Positions 22,286 to 34,722 of a stretch of 64,000 bases of DNA are shown here, one piece after another (positions within the stretch are counted from its first letter, which is position 1; each line of letters starts with the position of its first letter). The stretch lies in contig JACDQD010000004.1 of NCBI GenBank assembly GCA_019843655.1, positions 372,001 through 436,000 on the forward strand, read 5' to 3'. Position numbers and translations under genes: made by a program. The DNA is from Lethocerus indicus. Lineage: Eukaryota; Arthropoda; Insecta; Hemiptera; Belostomatidae. The notes under the pieces were generated by a model. It was given only the letters and a program-made list of their open reading frames with translations, had not been told where the DNA came from and did not search any database.

Positions 22286-23518
22286 GAAATTCCCAACTCA
22301 TCGACAGCATAAGTAAAATCAATCCTTCATAAAATTGTTAACGCACGATCCATTCCCGATATAAATCCCTCCATTCAAAATTTGAATTCGAAACTAAGTA
22401 TCTGCATGAACATTAATGCAATTCTTCACTGATTTGGTCTTAAGAGTTTTCCCCATTGGTTCACAATCGGCGACATTTGTGTTGTGCCCGGCTAACGTAA
22501 AAGTACCGAACTTTGATTATAAAAAAATTAATAAAAAGCTCGAATGGTAATTCATTTTGTAATTTGAATTGGAAACAATTTGCAAATTGTGGGAAAAACA
22601 TTTCCAACAAATCAGTTAGCGGATCATAGTTTTTATCTACCGTTAAACACTTCTTTAGACTGTCAATATTTCATCAGCCAGACTACAATCAACTATTTCA
22701 ACTGCTAGACTATGATTGGGAATAAAATGAAAAATGTTGCATTGAAAATGTGTTTTTATAAAAAGTGTTATCGATAGAAAAATGTTTAATTCGCCTCTTC
22801 TTTTTTGATTCTCTTTTGCAGATCTTAAGAACTTCAGTACTGCATTATCATCATCGTGTGTAGATGACAAAATATTCCATAAACAATTCACCCTAGTACG
22901 TCTCTTTAATTATTTTATTAGCACCAACCAAAATTTTTTGAAAAAGCCTCGGTTCGAAAACAAACAACTGTAATAGCAACACAACTAACGCAAGGATAAA
23001 ACCAACTAGGTTATTAATTTTGTAATTTTATATAAAGTCGATAATAATAATAATAATAATTGAAAATTCCCACTTTTTGATGAGGAAACCATGTACCCAG
23101 TTGCTATATTATATATAAATGATAGGTTAGTTGTTAATAATTTATTTTTTACCTAAGTATAAGCGAATGAAATTATAATTATTATTCTCTGTTTTACTCG
23201 TTGTGTATGAATAGATAATTGCAGTTGTCGTTGATTAGGATAAAATGAAATTAATAAATAACTTATAAGAGTATTTAATAATGGCTCAAGGAGCACGGCG
23301 TTCCTCTGGCTTAATTTTTGTTTTTACTTTTAATCGATTATTTTCTTTTTTCGGTCTCTATTTTTTTATTTAGAATTTCTCCTATTTTTTATTGTATGTG
23401 TACGTGTATATGTGACAGTATTCGACTGAACGTGTTACCAATAAATTTTTTTTTTTTTTTGTGCGACTTTACGTTCTTCTCGAAGTGTCGGAAAAGAAGG
23501 AACTCAATTGACGTGTAG

Positions 23519-23519
23519 T

Positions 23520-23602
<83 letters not shown>

Positions 23603-23604
23603 TA
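23519..23604. repeat. (ACT)n microsatellite
   Basis: About 27 ACT units. The open frame reading poly-Tyr across it is a by-product. Confidence 0.95.
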
Positions 23605-24518
23605 CTACAGGTGCGGTAATTTTCATTTTTATGCTGCGAGCCATTTCACCGATAGCCTTATATACGGAAACTTGTTTTTTAGATGTTCACTTTAAAATAC
23701 AATTTTTTTTTTCTCTCTCGACTGAATATCAATTTAATTTTGCGTATTGTATATGTTTCGTGACACCGTGTCAAAGTCAAAATGGGGCTCAGTACTTCAT
23801 GATTGGTAAAAAAAAAAAGTTTATTGGTAAAAAATTATTTTAACTTTCTTTTCTGCAGCTGCATTAAGTTGCTTTGCACAACAACACCAAATATATAATG
23901 AAAACGTGAAAATCGACAAATGTCGTCGCACTTCTCAAAAAGAAAACGAAGATTTCTTTTATAGGTTTCTTGTCGTGAAGTTATATTTCACAGAAAACTC
24001 ATCGACGATCGGATATTGTACATTTCACTTCTAGATTTTCGACGATTGGGCGATGGGTTTAGTTTAAATATCTAGTTTAGGGACTTTAAAATAAAATCAA
24101 CATCTAAGATATAGTCATTACAAACAATGATAACGAATGATATTGTATTATATATAATAAGATTAATTTTTTTTTTTTTTTTGAGAAAAACAATGTGAGA
24201 ATGCAAGTTTGGCTGTGTGTTTGGCTACACATGCAGTGTACATATTTATTGTAAAAGAAAAAACATAATTCAAGTTTATTTATTAGGGGTAGCCCGATCA
24301 AGTAATTGACATTTTGACTTTGGAAGTCATTTTATTTCGCTGAAAAAGAAATTTTGATTCCCCCCTTGAAGAGCTCAAGACCGAAATACCTCTTATCAAA
24401 TTGTTGATTACTTTTGGGTCCACCTAATAATTATCCTCAACATTTTTTGTTCAGAATAATTCACACTGTTTTTTCTTTCTGTGTTCTTATTTTTTTATAG
24501 ACACACGCACATACATAC

Positions 24519-24521
24519 ATG

Positions 24522-24552
<31 letters not shown>

Positions 24553-24567
24553 GTATGTATATATATT
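24519..24567. repeat. (TA)n/(GTAT)n compound microsatellite
   Basis: A short TA run followed by about five GTAT units. Confidence 0.85.
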
Positions 24568-25497
24568 TAGTTATATTTGTAGTACTGTACATAACTTCTT
24601 TTTTAATTCATAGTAGACGTATAATTTGGTTCTACAAGACAATGACAAGAAATCTTCGGTGAAGAAGAAAAAAAATCCTATTTTTTTTTCCCCCGGAAAA
24701 ATTGTATTTTTTAGTTTTAATCAGACTGAACAAAAAGAAGGACTAGTTTGTATCGCGTTAATGTTATACTGCCCGAGTCGATAATCGTTTTAGTTGTATA
24801 TTGTGATTGTGCGGCGTTCTTTATACGACATATTGGACAAACTGTGAAACAGATATACAAACGTAAAAATGTATGTTTTTATTGCGCACGAGATTCCGTC
24901 GAAGTGTCGAAATTTTCGTCGGACAATATAAAATTGTCGATATTTAAAAAAAAGAATACTTGCGAATGTAGTATGGGACGAAGGAAAACGTGCATGAAAA
25001 TGTCATGAAAGAATTGAAAAAACTGTTTTTATTTTGCGCTATCTGTCGATTGGGAAAACATTGTATTACAGGGTGAAAGTTGTTTTATTTCGAAACAATA
25101 CTTTTTCTTTAAATCTCTTCGACCGAATTAAGAGACGCGCGCCGTTTTATTCTGTGAATCGCCTCTAATTATCAATGATCGTATAACGTTTGTAACTCTT
25201 CCATCGTTTGTCATTTTTTTTTAAATGTCATCCATGATCTATAAAGAATGCCCGTTAATTAATTAATTAATAGGCTATAATATCACTTTGCGCGATTGTG
25301 AAATGTGAGCGAGCTTTTTGCGATTTTTGCGCAAAAGTTCGTGTTATACCACAGGTGTGTCGATACAGCAATACACAAGGAAAAAAAAAAAGTTTAAGAC
25401 GATTGAGAGGATTTTTTTTTTTTAGACTAAGAACATTTTATTATTGAATGATAATTTTAATTATCGTATAACATATTTGTTAAATGTTGGATTGTTG

Positions 25498-25527
25498 AAG
25501 AAGAAGAAGAAGAAGAAGAAGAAGAAA
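25498..25527. repeat. (GAA)n microsatellite
   Basis: About ten GAA units. Confidence 0.9.
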
Positions 25528-26818
25528 CATAAAAAGGAAGGTGTACAGTTAATTGTGAATTAATATAATCAAAAAGGCGTTGTTCAGAGTACAGTGTAAA
25601 TGTCTGGAGATAGTTGGACGTGAGGAAAAAAGGTTTATTTCGTATTGAAAATGATCGAATGAACAAAAATTAATTTGAATACAATTTATAAATTGTATTC
25701 AACTTAATTCGCATCAACAGCCGTATTTATTTTCCAACTCGAACGGACGGAAGTGCGAATGTTTTGCAAATTATCTCCTAACGTTTACGTTGCGCAGCTT
25801 TTTTCCTTTTTTTTCTTTTTTATTTATAACTCCTAGTTTAATAATTGTACATAGGGATTCACTTCCTTTTTGTGGATTTGTAAAAAAGAAATCTTTATAA
25901 CAATAATAATGGTCTTTCTTTAATTGTTATAAATTGTTTGAGAGATCTCTTGTGATTCAATTGTTAATTAATTAATAAATATTAATAAAATAAAATGTTT
26001 GAAGTGAGAGACGTTATTGTGGAAAATACATAGAAAGAGAGAGAGGGAAAGAGAGAGAAACAAAAATCAACACGAATGTATAGTACAAATTTGTACAGAA
26101 TAATTGTAAATCCTTTCATTTTAATTGTTTATTGTGAATTATGATATTACCTCAAATAAATATCAGGAAGATATATATATATATATGTATTTATTTTTTT
26201 TTTTTTCAATTGACCACACATTATATTTTGACTGAGTTTCAACTATATTACTAGCGGATGACAGATCGATGCAGGGACATTTATTTTTTTTAGACAGATT
26301 AAATTATTAATCCGACATTTCGTAATCAAATTATTATTATTATTAATTAGACTATTGGGACGACAAATATAATAACCGATGTCCGAAAAAAAGTTTTACT
26401 GCGCTTCTTATGCATCTCCGTTAGCGAACAGAAAATTTAGACTCTTGGGGGCCGTTACTAAAACGGACATCAAAATTGACCTTAAGTAACAAACTGAAAA
26501 ATTACAAAGCGATAAACAAAATAAAAAAAAGGTTACTATAAGAAAAAACCAAATAAACTGTGCTTAGCGCTTTATTCATAAATAACATTTAGATAATTTT
26601 TGCAAAGAACAAAGCCCACAGCAAACAGGAAAAAAAATAGGTTTCTGTTAATACTGTAGAGCACAAAATAGCTTAATTGTTTCATTAACACAATAAAAAT
26701 ACAATAGAAACAACTAACTGGGCCACCTCCTAAAGGTGATTGTGACGTTTTCTCGGTTAATATTGATGATATTTGAGCGGGGTTTGTTTCAGAACAGCAA
26801 AAACCAAAAATTTGTACC

Positions 26819-29800
26819 GAATTTGGGCCTAAAAACTGCATTTCAGCCAAACATTGCACCTAAAAACCGCATTTTTGACCCAATTTCGCGCCCAAAAAAA
26901 GCATTTTTGAGCTGACTTTGCGCCTAAAAACAGCATTTTAGCCAAACATTGCACCTAAAAACCGCATTTTTGACCCAATTTTGCGCCCAAAAAACGTATT
27001 TTTGAGCTGACTTTGCGCCTAAAAACAGCAATTTTGTGCCGATTTTGGGCCTAAAACCGTATTTTTTACCCAATTTTGTGCCTAAAAACAGTATTTTTTC
27101 AGCCTAATTTTCGCCACAAACAGCAATTTTGGGCCTAAAAACCGCATGCTGTTTCTAGGAGTAAAAAATGCGGTTCTTAGGCTCAAAATGCTGTTTTTCG
27201 CGCAATTTGAGCTCTAAAATTCGGTTTTTAGGCGCAAAATTACGTCATAAATGCGGTTTTAAGGCTCAAAATCGGCCCAAGAATGCGGTTTGTAGGCCAA
27301 AAATTGGCAAATAATTGTTTTTTTTTTAGGCGCAAAATCGGCCCAAAAATACAATTTAGAAGCCCAAAATGGGGTCTTTAAACCCCAAAAAATGGTCAAA
27401 AATGCTGTTTTTAGGCTTAAAATTGGCCCAAAAATTCAATTGATACAAAACTCACATTGGTACACTTGTGGGTGGAATATGGGATCGATATTCGAAAATT
27501 TTCGAGACATACATTTTTGGGCCGATTATGCTCATAAAAACCCCATTTTTGGACCTAAAAACCGCATTTTTGGGCCGATTTTGCGCCAAAAACACCATTT
27601 TTGGGTCTAAAATCCTCATTTTTGGGCCAGTTTTGCATCTAAAAATGCAATTATGGGTCTAAAAATGCTATTTTTGGGCCTTAAAACGGAATTGTTAGGT
27701 CAATTTTGCGTCTAAAAATCCCCAAAATGGGGTTTTTAAACCCAAAAAATGGGTCAAAAATGCTGTTTATAGGCTCAAAATTGACCCAAAAATTCAATTT
27801 TCAACTCAAAATCGGACCCAAAATGGGGTTTTTAGGCGATAAAAGGGCATTTTTAGACGCAAAATAGGTCCAAAAATGTGGTTTTAAACCCAAAAACGGA
27901 GATTTTAGACGCAAAATTGGCATAAAAATGCATGTTTTAAGCCCAAAAATGCATGTTTCAAGCCCAAAAATGGCACTTTTAGAAGTGAAAGGGCATTTTT
28001 CGACATAAAATTCACCCTAAAATACGTTTTTTAGGCCCGAAAATGGCATTTTAAGACGCTTAATTGGCCCAGAAATTCGGTTTTTAGGATCGAAAATGGC
28101 ATTTTTAGACCCAAAATTAGTAAAAAAATGGCATTTTTAGACCAAAAATTAGCCCAGAAATGGAATTTCTATACGCAAAATTAGCCCAAAAATAGCATTT
28201 TTGAAATTAAATTTGACCCAAAAATGTGGTTTTTGGACCAAAGAATGGATATTTTAGACACAAAATTTGCCCCAAAGGTTTTTGTGTCCAAAAATGGCAT
28301 TTTTAGTGTAAAATTGGCCCTAAAATACGGTTTTGGGCCCAAAAATGGCTATTTTAGTGGCAAAATTGGCCCAAAAATGCGGTTTTTTGGCCCAAAAATG
28401 ACTATTTTAGACGCAAAATTGGCCTAAAAATGCGGTATTTAGGCCCAAAAATGGCTATTTTAGACGCAAAATTGGCCAAAAAATGCGGTTTTTAGGCTCA
28501 GAAATAACATTTTTGGACACAAAATTGGCCCAAAATACCGGTTTTTAGGCCAAAAAATGGCATTTTTAGACAAAAAATTGTCCCAAAAATGCGGTTTTTA
28601 GGTTCAGAAATAACATTTTTGGACGCATAATTGGCCAAAAATAACGGTTTATAGGCCAAAAAATGGCATTTTTAGTGTCAAAATTGGCACAAAATGCGGT
28701 TTTAAACAATAAAAGGGCATTTTAGACAAAATTGTCCAAAAATGCGGTTTTCAGGGCAAAATTGCATTTTAGTGTCAAAAATTTGGCCCAAAAATGCGGT
28801 TTTAGGCCAAAAAATGGCTATTTTAGTGGCAAAATTGGCCCAAAAATGCGGTTTTTAAGCCCAAAAATGGCATTTTTAGTGTCAAAATTGGCCCAAAAAT
28901 GCAGTTTTTAGGCAAGAAATGGCATTTTTAGACTCAAAATTGACCTAAAAATGCGGTTTAGGCCAAAAAATGGCATTTTGAGTGTCAAAATTGGCCAAAA
29001 AATGCTGTTTTAGGACAAAAAATGACTATTTTAGACGCAAAATTGGTCCAAAAATGCGGTTTTTAGGCCAAAAAATGGCATTTTTAGACTCAAAATTGAC
29101 CTAAAAATGCGGTTTTTAGGCAATAAAAGGGCATTTTTAGACAAAAAATTGGCCAATAAATGCGGTTTTTAGGCTCAGAAATAACATTTTAGGACGCAAA
29201 ATTGGCCCAAAAATGCAGTTTTTATGCCAAAAAATGGAATTTTTAGACTCAAAATTGACCTAAAAATGCGGTTTTTAGGCCAAAAAATGGCATTTTTAGT
29301 GTCAAAATTGGCCCAAAAATACGGTTTTTAGGCCAAAAAATGGAATTTTTTAGACTCAAAATTGACATAAAAATGCGGTTTTTAGACAATAAAAGGGCAT
29401 TTTCATACAGAAAATTGGCCCAAAAATGCGGTTTTTAGGCCAAAAAATGGCATTTTGAGTGTCAAAATTGGCACAAAAATGAGGTTTTTACCAAAAAATG
29501 GAATTTTTAGTGTCAAAATTGGCCCAAAAATTCGGTTTTAGGCAAAAAAATGACTATTTTAGACGCAAAATTGGGCCAAAAATGCGGTGTTTAGTCCAAA
29601 AAATGGCATTTCTAGACGCAAATTTGGCCCCAAAAATGCGGTTTTTAGGCCCAAAAATGGCTACTTTAGACGCAAAATTGGCCTATAAATGCGGTTTTTA
29701 GGTTAAAAAGACCCAAAAATGGGGTTTTTAGACGAAAAAATGGCCCAAAATTGCGGTTTTTAGGCCAACAAATGGGGCTTTTAGGCCCAAAAATGGTGTT

Positions 29801-30930
29801 TTGAGACACAACAATGGCCCAAACATGCGGATTTTAGGCCCAAAAATGGGGTTTTTAGATGCAAAAATGTGGTTTTTAGGCCCAAAAATACGGATTTTAG
29901 CCCAAAAAATTGCCCAAGAATGCGGTTTTTCTGCCCAAAAATGGGATTTTTAGACCCAAAAATGGCCAGAAGATGCGGTTTTTTGGACCAAAAATGCGGT
30001 TTTTAGGCCCACAAATTGGGGTTTTTTGGTCCAGAAATGGGGTATTTAGACGCAAAAATGGCCCAAAAAAGTGGATTTCAAGCCCAAATATGGGGTTTTT
30101 AGACGCAAAAATGACCCAAAAATACGGTTCTTAATCGCAAAATTAGCCCAAAAATGCTGTTTTTTTGGCCCAAAAATGCGTTTTTTGCCTAAAAATGCCT
30201 TTTTTTTGCCCAAAAATGCGGTTTATACTACCAAAAATGGGGTTTTTAGACGCAAAAATGGCCAAAATAATAGGTTTTAGGCCCAAAACTGGGCTTTTTA
30301 TTCTTTAAAATGCTCTAAAAATGCGGATTTTAGGCCCAAAAATACGGAATTTAGGCCCAAAAATGGGATTTTAAGACGCAAAAATGGCCAAAAAAATCGG
30401 TTTTAGGCCCAGAACTGGACTTTTTAGTCTTTAAAATGGTCCAAAAATGCGGATTTTATTCCCAAAAATACGGATTTTAGGCACAAAAATGGGATTTTAA
30501 GACGCAAAAATAGCACAAAATGGCGGATTTTAGGCCAAAAAATACGGATTTTAGTCCCAAAAATGGGGTTTTTAGACGAAAAAATGGCCCAAAAATGCGG
30601 TTTTTAGGCCAAACATTAGTCCACAAATGCGATTTTTCTGCCCAAAAATTGGGTTTATAGGCCTAAAAGTGCGGTTTAGCGACAAAAATTTGGCCCAGAA
30701 AATGCGGTTATAGGCCCAAAAATGGGGTTTTTAAACGCAAAAATGACCTGAAGATGCTTTTTTTAAACCCAAAACTGGGGTTTTAGGACAAATAAATAGC
30801 CCAAAAATGCAGTTTTGAAGCCAAAAAATTCTGTTTTTAGACACAAAAATGCAGATTTTAGGCCCAAAAATGGGGGTTTAAGACGCAAAATTGGCCCAAA
30901 AATGAAGTTTTAATCAAAATTATCAGCAAA
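26819..30930. repeat. Satellite A: degenerate array with about 53-bp period
   Basis: Built from variants of aaaaatgcggtttttaggcc, followed by caaaaatggcatttttag and a spacer such as acgcaaaattggcc, repeating about every 53 bp with many substitutions and small indels. The half-units look like one another, so the unit itself has an internal duplication. Orientation is reversed (ctaaaaaccgcattttt) in about 26819-27135 and 27520-27690, and forward elsewhere. Frames here translate as GPKM.FL.DAKLA-like repeats and are not genes. Confidence 0.85.
27448..27510 (+). repeat. Orphan, diverged satellite B monomer inside satellite A
   Basis: ctcacattggtacacttgtg, ggtggaatatggg and attcgaaaattttcga appear in the same order as in the 104-bp satellite B, with about 10-20% differences by eye. 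It is isolated more than 3 kb from the B array and sits at a switch of A orientation. Confidence 0.8.
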
Positions 30931-33900
30931 AATTTTCGAAAAAACCAAAATTTTCGATTTTCGACCCGCCTTTTCAGGGGCAAGTGTAACTCACATTAAT
31001 ACATTTGTGGGTGCAATATGGGGCCGATATCTGAAAATTTTCGAAAAACCTAAATTTTCGATTTCCGGGCCGTCCGTTTAAGGGCAAGTGTAGCTCACAT
31101 TAATACACTTGTGGGTGCAATATGGGGCCGATATCTGAAAATTTTCGAAAAACCTAAATTTTCGATTTCCGGGCCGTCCTTTTAGGGGCAAGTGTAGCTC
31201 ACATTAATACACTTGTGGGTGCAATATGGGGCCGATATCTGAAAATTTTCGAAAAACCTAAATTTTCGATTTCCGGGCCGTCCTTTTAGGGGCAAGTGTA
31301 GCTCACATTAATACACTTGTGGGTGCAATATGGGGCCGATATCTGAAAATTTTCGAAAAACCTAAATTTTCGATTTCCGGGCCGTCCTTTTAGGGGCAAG
31401 TGTAGCTCACATTAATACACTTGTGGGTGCAATATGGGGCCGATCTGAGAAAATTTTCGAAAAACCTAAATTTTCGATTTCCGGGCCGTCCTTTTAGGGG
31501 CAAGTGTAGCTCACATTAATACACTTGTGGGTGCAATATGGGGCCGATATCTGAAAATTTTCGAAAAACCTAAATTTTCGATTTCCGGGCCGTCCTTTTA
31601 GGGGCAAGTGTAGCTCACATTAATACACTTGTGGGTGCAATATGGGGCCGATATCTGAAAATTTTCGAAAAACCTAAATTTTCGATTTCCGGGCCGTCCT
31701 TTTAGGGGCAAGTGTAGCTCACATTAATACACTTGTGGGTGCAATATGGGGCCGATATCTGAAAATTTTCGAAAAACCTAAATTTTCGATTTCCGGGCCG
31801 TCCTTTTAGGGGCAAGTGTAGCTCACATTAATACACTTGTGGGTGCAATATGGGGCCGATATCTGAAAATTTTCGAAAAACCTAAATTTTCGATTTCCGG
31901 GCCGTCCTTTTAGGGGCAAGTGTAGCTCACATTAATACACTTGTGGGTGCAATATGGGGCCGATATCTGAAAATTTTCGAAAAACCTAAATTTTCGATTT
32001 CCGGGCCGTCCTTTTAGGGGCAAGTGTAGCTCACATTAATACACTTGTGGGTGCAATATGGGGCCGATATCTGAAAATTTTCGAAAAACCTAAATTTTCG
32101 ATTTCCGGGCCGTCCTTTTAGGGGCAAGTGTAGCTCACATTAATACACTTGTGGGTGCAATATGGGGCCGATATCTGAAAATTTTCGAAAAACCTAAATT
32201 TTCGATTTCCGGGCCGTCCTTTTAGGGGCAAGTGTAGCTCACATTAATACACTTGTGGGTGCAATATGGGGCCGATATCTGAAAATTTTCGAAAAACCTA
32301 AATTTTCGATTTCCGGGCCGTCCTTTTAGGGGCAAGTGTAGCTCACATTAATACACTTGTGGGTGCAATATGGGGCCGATATCTGAAAATTTTCGAAAAA
32401 CCTAAATTTTCGATTTCCGGGCCGTCCTTTTAGGGGCAAGTGTAGCTCACATTAATACACTTGTGGGTGCAATATGGGGCCGATATCTGAAAATTTTCGA
32501 AAAACCTAAATTTTCGATTTCCGGGCCGTCCTTTTAGGGGCAAGTGTAGCTCACATTAATACACTTGTGGGTGCAATATGGGGCCGATATCTGAAAATTT
32601 TCGAAAAACCTAAATTTTCGATTTCCGGGCCGTCCTTTTAGGGGCAAGTGTAGCTCACATTAATACACTTGTGGGTGCAATATGGGGCCGATATCTGAAA
32701 ATTTTCGAAAAACCTAAATTTTCGATTTCCGGGCCGTCCTTTTAGGGGCAAGTGTAGCTCACATTAATACACTTGTGGGTGCAATATGGGGCCGATATCT
32801 GAAAATTTTCGAAAACCTAAATTTTCGATTTCCGGGCCGTCCTTTTAGGGGCAAGTGTAGCTCACATTAATACACTTGTGGGTGCAATATGGGGCCGATA
32901 TCTGAAAATTTTCGAAAAACCTAAATTTTCGATTTCCGGGCCGTCCTTTTAGGGGCAAGTGTAGCTCACATTAATACACTTGTGGGTGCAATATGGGGCC
33001 GATATCTGAAAATTTTCGAAAAACCTAAATTTTCGATTTCCGGGCCGTCCTTTTAGGGGCAAGTGTAGCTCACATTAATACACTTGTGGGTGCAATATGG
33101 GGCCGATATCTGAAAATTTTCGAAAAACCTAAATTTTCGATTTCCGGGCCGTCCTTTTAGGGGCAAGTGTAGCTCACATTAATACACTTGTGGGTGCAAT
33201 ATGGGGCCGATATCTGAAAATTTTCGAAAAACCTAAATTTTCGATTTCCGGGCCGTCCTTTTAGGGGCAAGTGTAGCTCACATTAATACACTTGTGGGTG
33301 CAATATGGGGCCGATATCTGAAAATTTTCGAAAACCTAAATTTTCGATTTCCGGGCCGTCCTTTTAGGGGCAAGTGTAGCTCACATTAATACACTTGTGG
33401 GTGCAATATGGGGCCGATATCTGAAAATTTTCGAAAAACCTAAATTTTCGATTTCCGGGCCGTCCTTTTAGGGGCAAGTGTAGCTCACATTAATACACTT
33501 GTGGGTGCAATATGGGGCCGATATCTGAAAATTTTCGAAAAACCTAAATTTTCGATTTCCGGGCCGTCCTTTTAGGGGCAAGTGTAGCTCACATTAATAC
33601 ACTTGTGGGTGCAATATGGGGCCGATATCTGAAAATTTTCGAAAAACCTAAATTTTCGATTTCCGGGCCGTCCTTTTAGGGGCAAGTGTAGCTCACATTA
33701 ATACACTTGTGGGTGCAATATGGGGCCGATATCTGAAAATTTTCGAAAAACCTAAATTTTCGATTTCCGGGCCGTCCTTTTAGGGGCAAGTGTAGCTCAC
33801 ATTAATACACTTGTGGGTGCAATATGGGGCCGATCTGAGAAAATTTTCGAAAAACCTAAATTTTCGATTTCCGGGCCGTCCTTTTAGGGGCAAGTGTAGC

Positions 33901-34722
33901 TCACATTAATACACTTGTGGGTGCAATATGGGGCCGATATCTGAAAATTTTCGAAAAACCTAAATTTTCGATTTCCGGGCCGTCCTTTTAGGGGCAAGTG
34001 TAGCTCACATTAATACACTTGTGGGTGCAATATGGGGCCGATATCTGAAAATTTTCGAAAAACCTAAATTTTCGATTTCCGGGCCGTCCTTTTAGGGGCA
34101 AGTGTAGCTCACATTAATACACTTGTGGGTGCAATATGGGGCCGATATCTGAAAATTTTCGAAAAACCTAAATTTTCGATTTCCGGGCCGTCCTTTTAGG
34201 GCAAGTGTAGCTCACATTAATACACTTGTGGGTGCAATATGGGGCCGATATCTGAAAATTTTCGAAAAACCTAAATTTTCGATTTCCGGGCCGTCCTTTT
34301 AGGGGCAAGTGTAGCTCACATTAATACACTTGTGGGTGCAATATGGGGCCGATATCTGAAAATTTTCGAAAAACCTAAATTTTCGATTTCCGGGCCGTCC
34401 TTTTAGGGGCAAGTGTAGCTCACATTAATACACTTGTGGGTGCAATATGGGGCCGATATCTGAAAATTTTCGAAAAACCTAAATTTTCGATTTCCGGGCC
34501 GTCCTTTTAGGGGCAAGTGTAGCTCACATTAATACACTTGTGGGTGCAATATGGGGCCGATATCTGAAAATTTTCGAAAAACCTAAATTTTCGATTTCCG
34601 GGCCGTCCTTTTAGGGGCAAGTGTAGCTCACATTAATACACTTGTGGGTGCAATATGGGGCCGATATCTGAAAATTTTCGAAAAACCTAAATTTTCGATT
34701 TCCGGGCCGTCCTTTTAGGGCC
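30931..34722 (+). repeat. Satellite B: 104-bp tandem array, left arm (about 36 copies)
   Basis: The unit includes tagctcacattaatacactt, gtgggtgcaatatggggccg, atatctgaaaattttcgaaa and ttccgggccgtccttttagg. Successive tagctc positions (31091, 31195, 31299) give 104 bp. Copies are almost identical apart from 1-2 bp changes, with a variant gatctgagaaaa at about 31443 and 33833. The first one or two monomers (30931-31090) are diverged (tttcaggggcaagtgtaact; ccgtttaagggc). Confidence 0.97.

Larger units (their letters stand above)
22286..26800. other. AT-rich region downstream of CTDNEP1
   Basis: Presumed 3' UTR followed by intergenic DNA. It contains several simple repeats and poly-A/T runs, but no conserved coding sequence, splice-consistent exon or RNA gene that I can recognise. 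Confidence 0.5.

Noticed and set aside
22013..22296. Overlapping Phe/Lys-rich frames on both strands
   Set aside because: They are by-products of the polypyrimidine/polypurine hairpin arms.
23508..23843. Poly-tyrosine protein
   Set aside because: It is the (ACT)n microsatellite read in one frame, with nothing protein-like on either side.
27392..30280. Frames with FGPKM.FLDAKLA repeats suggesting a repeat protein
   Set aside because: The pattern follows from the 53-bp satellite A. It is interrupted by stops at short intervals and has no splice or start signals.
30931..34722. Possible CENP-B box in satellite B (ttcgatttccggg)
   Set aside because: The spacing between TTCG and CGGG is five bases rather than the required seven, and the central A is absent.
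30931..34722. CRISPR-like array
   Set aside because: The whole 104-bp unit is repeated without variable spacers, and the context is eukaryotic satellite DNA.
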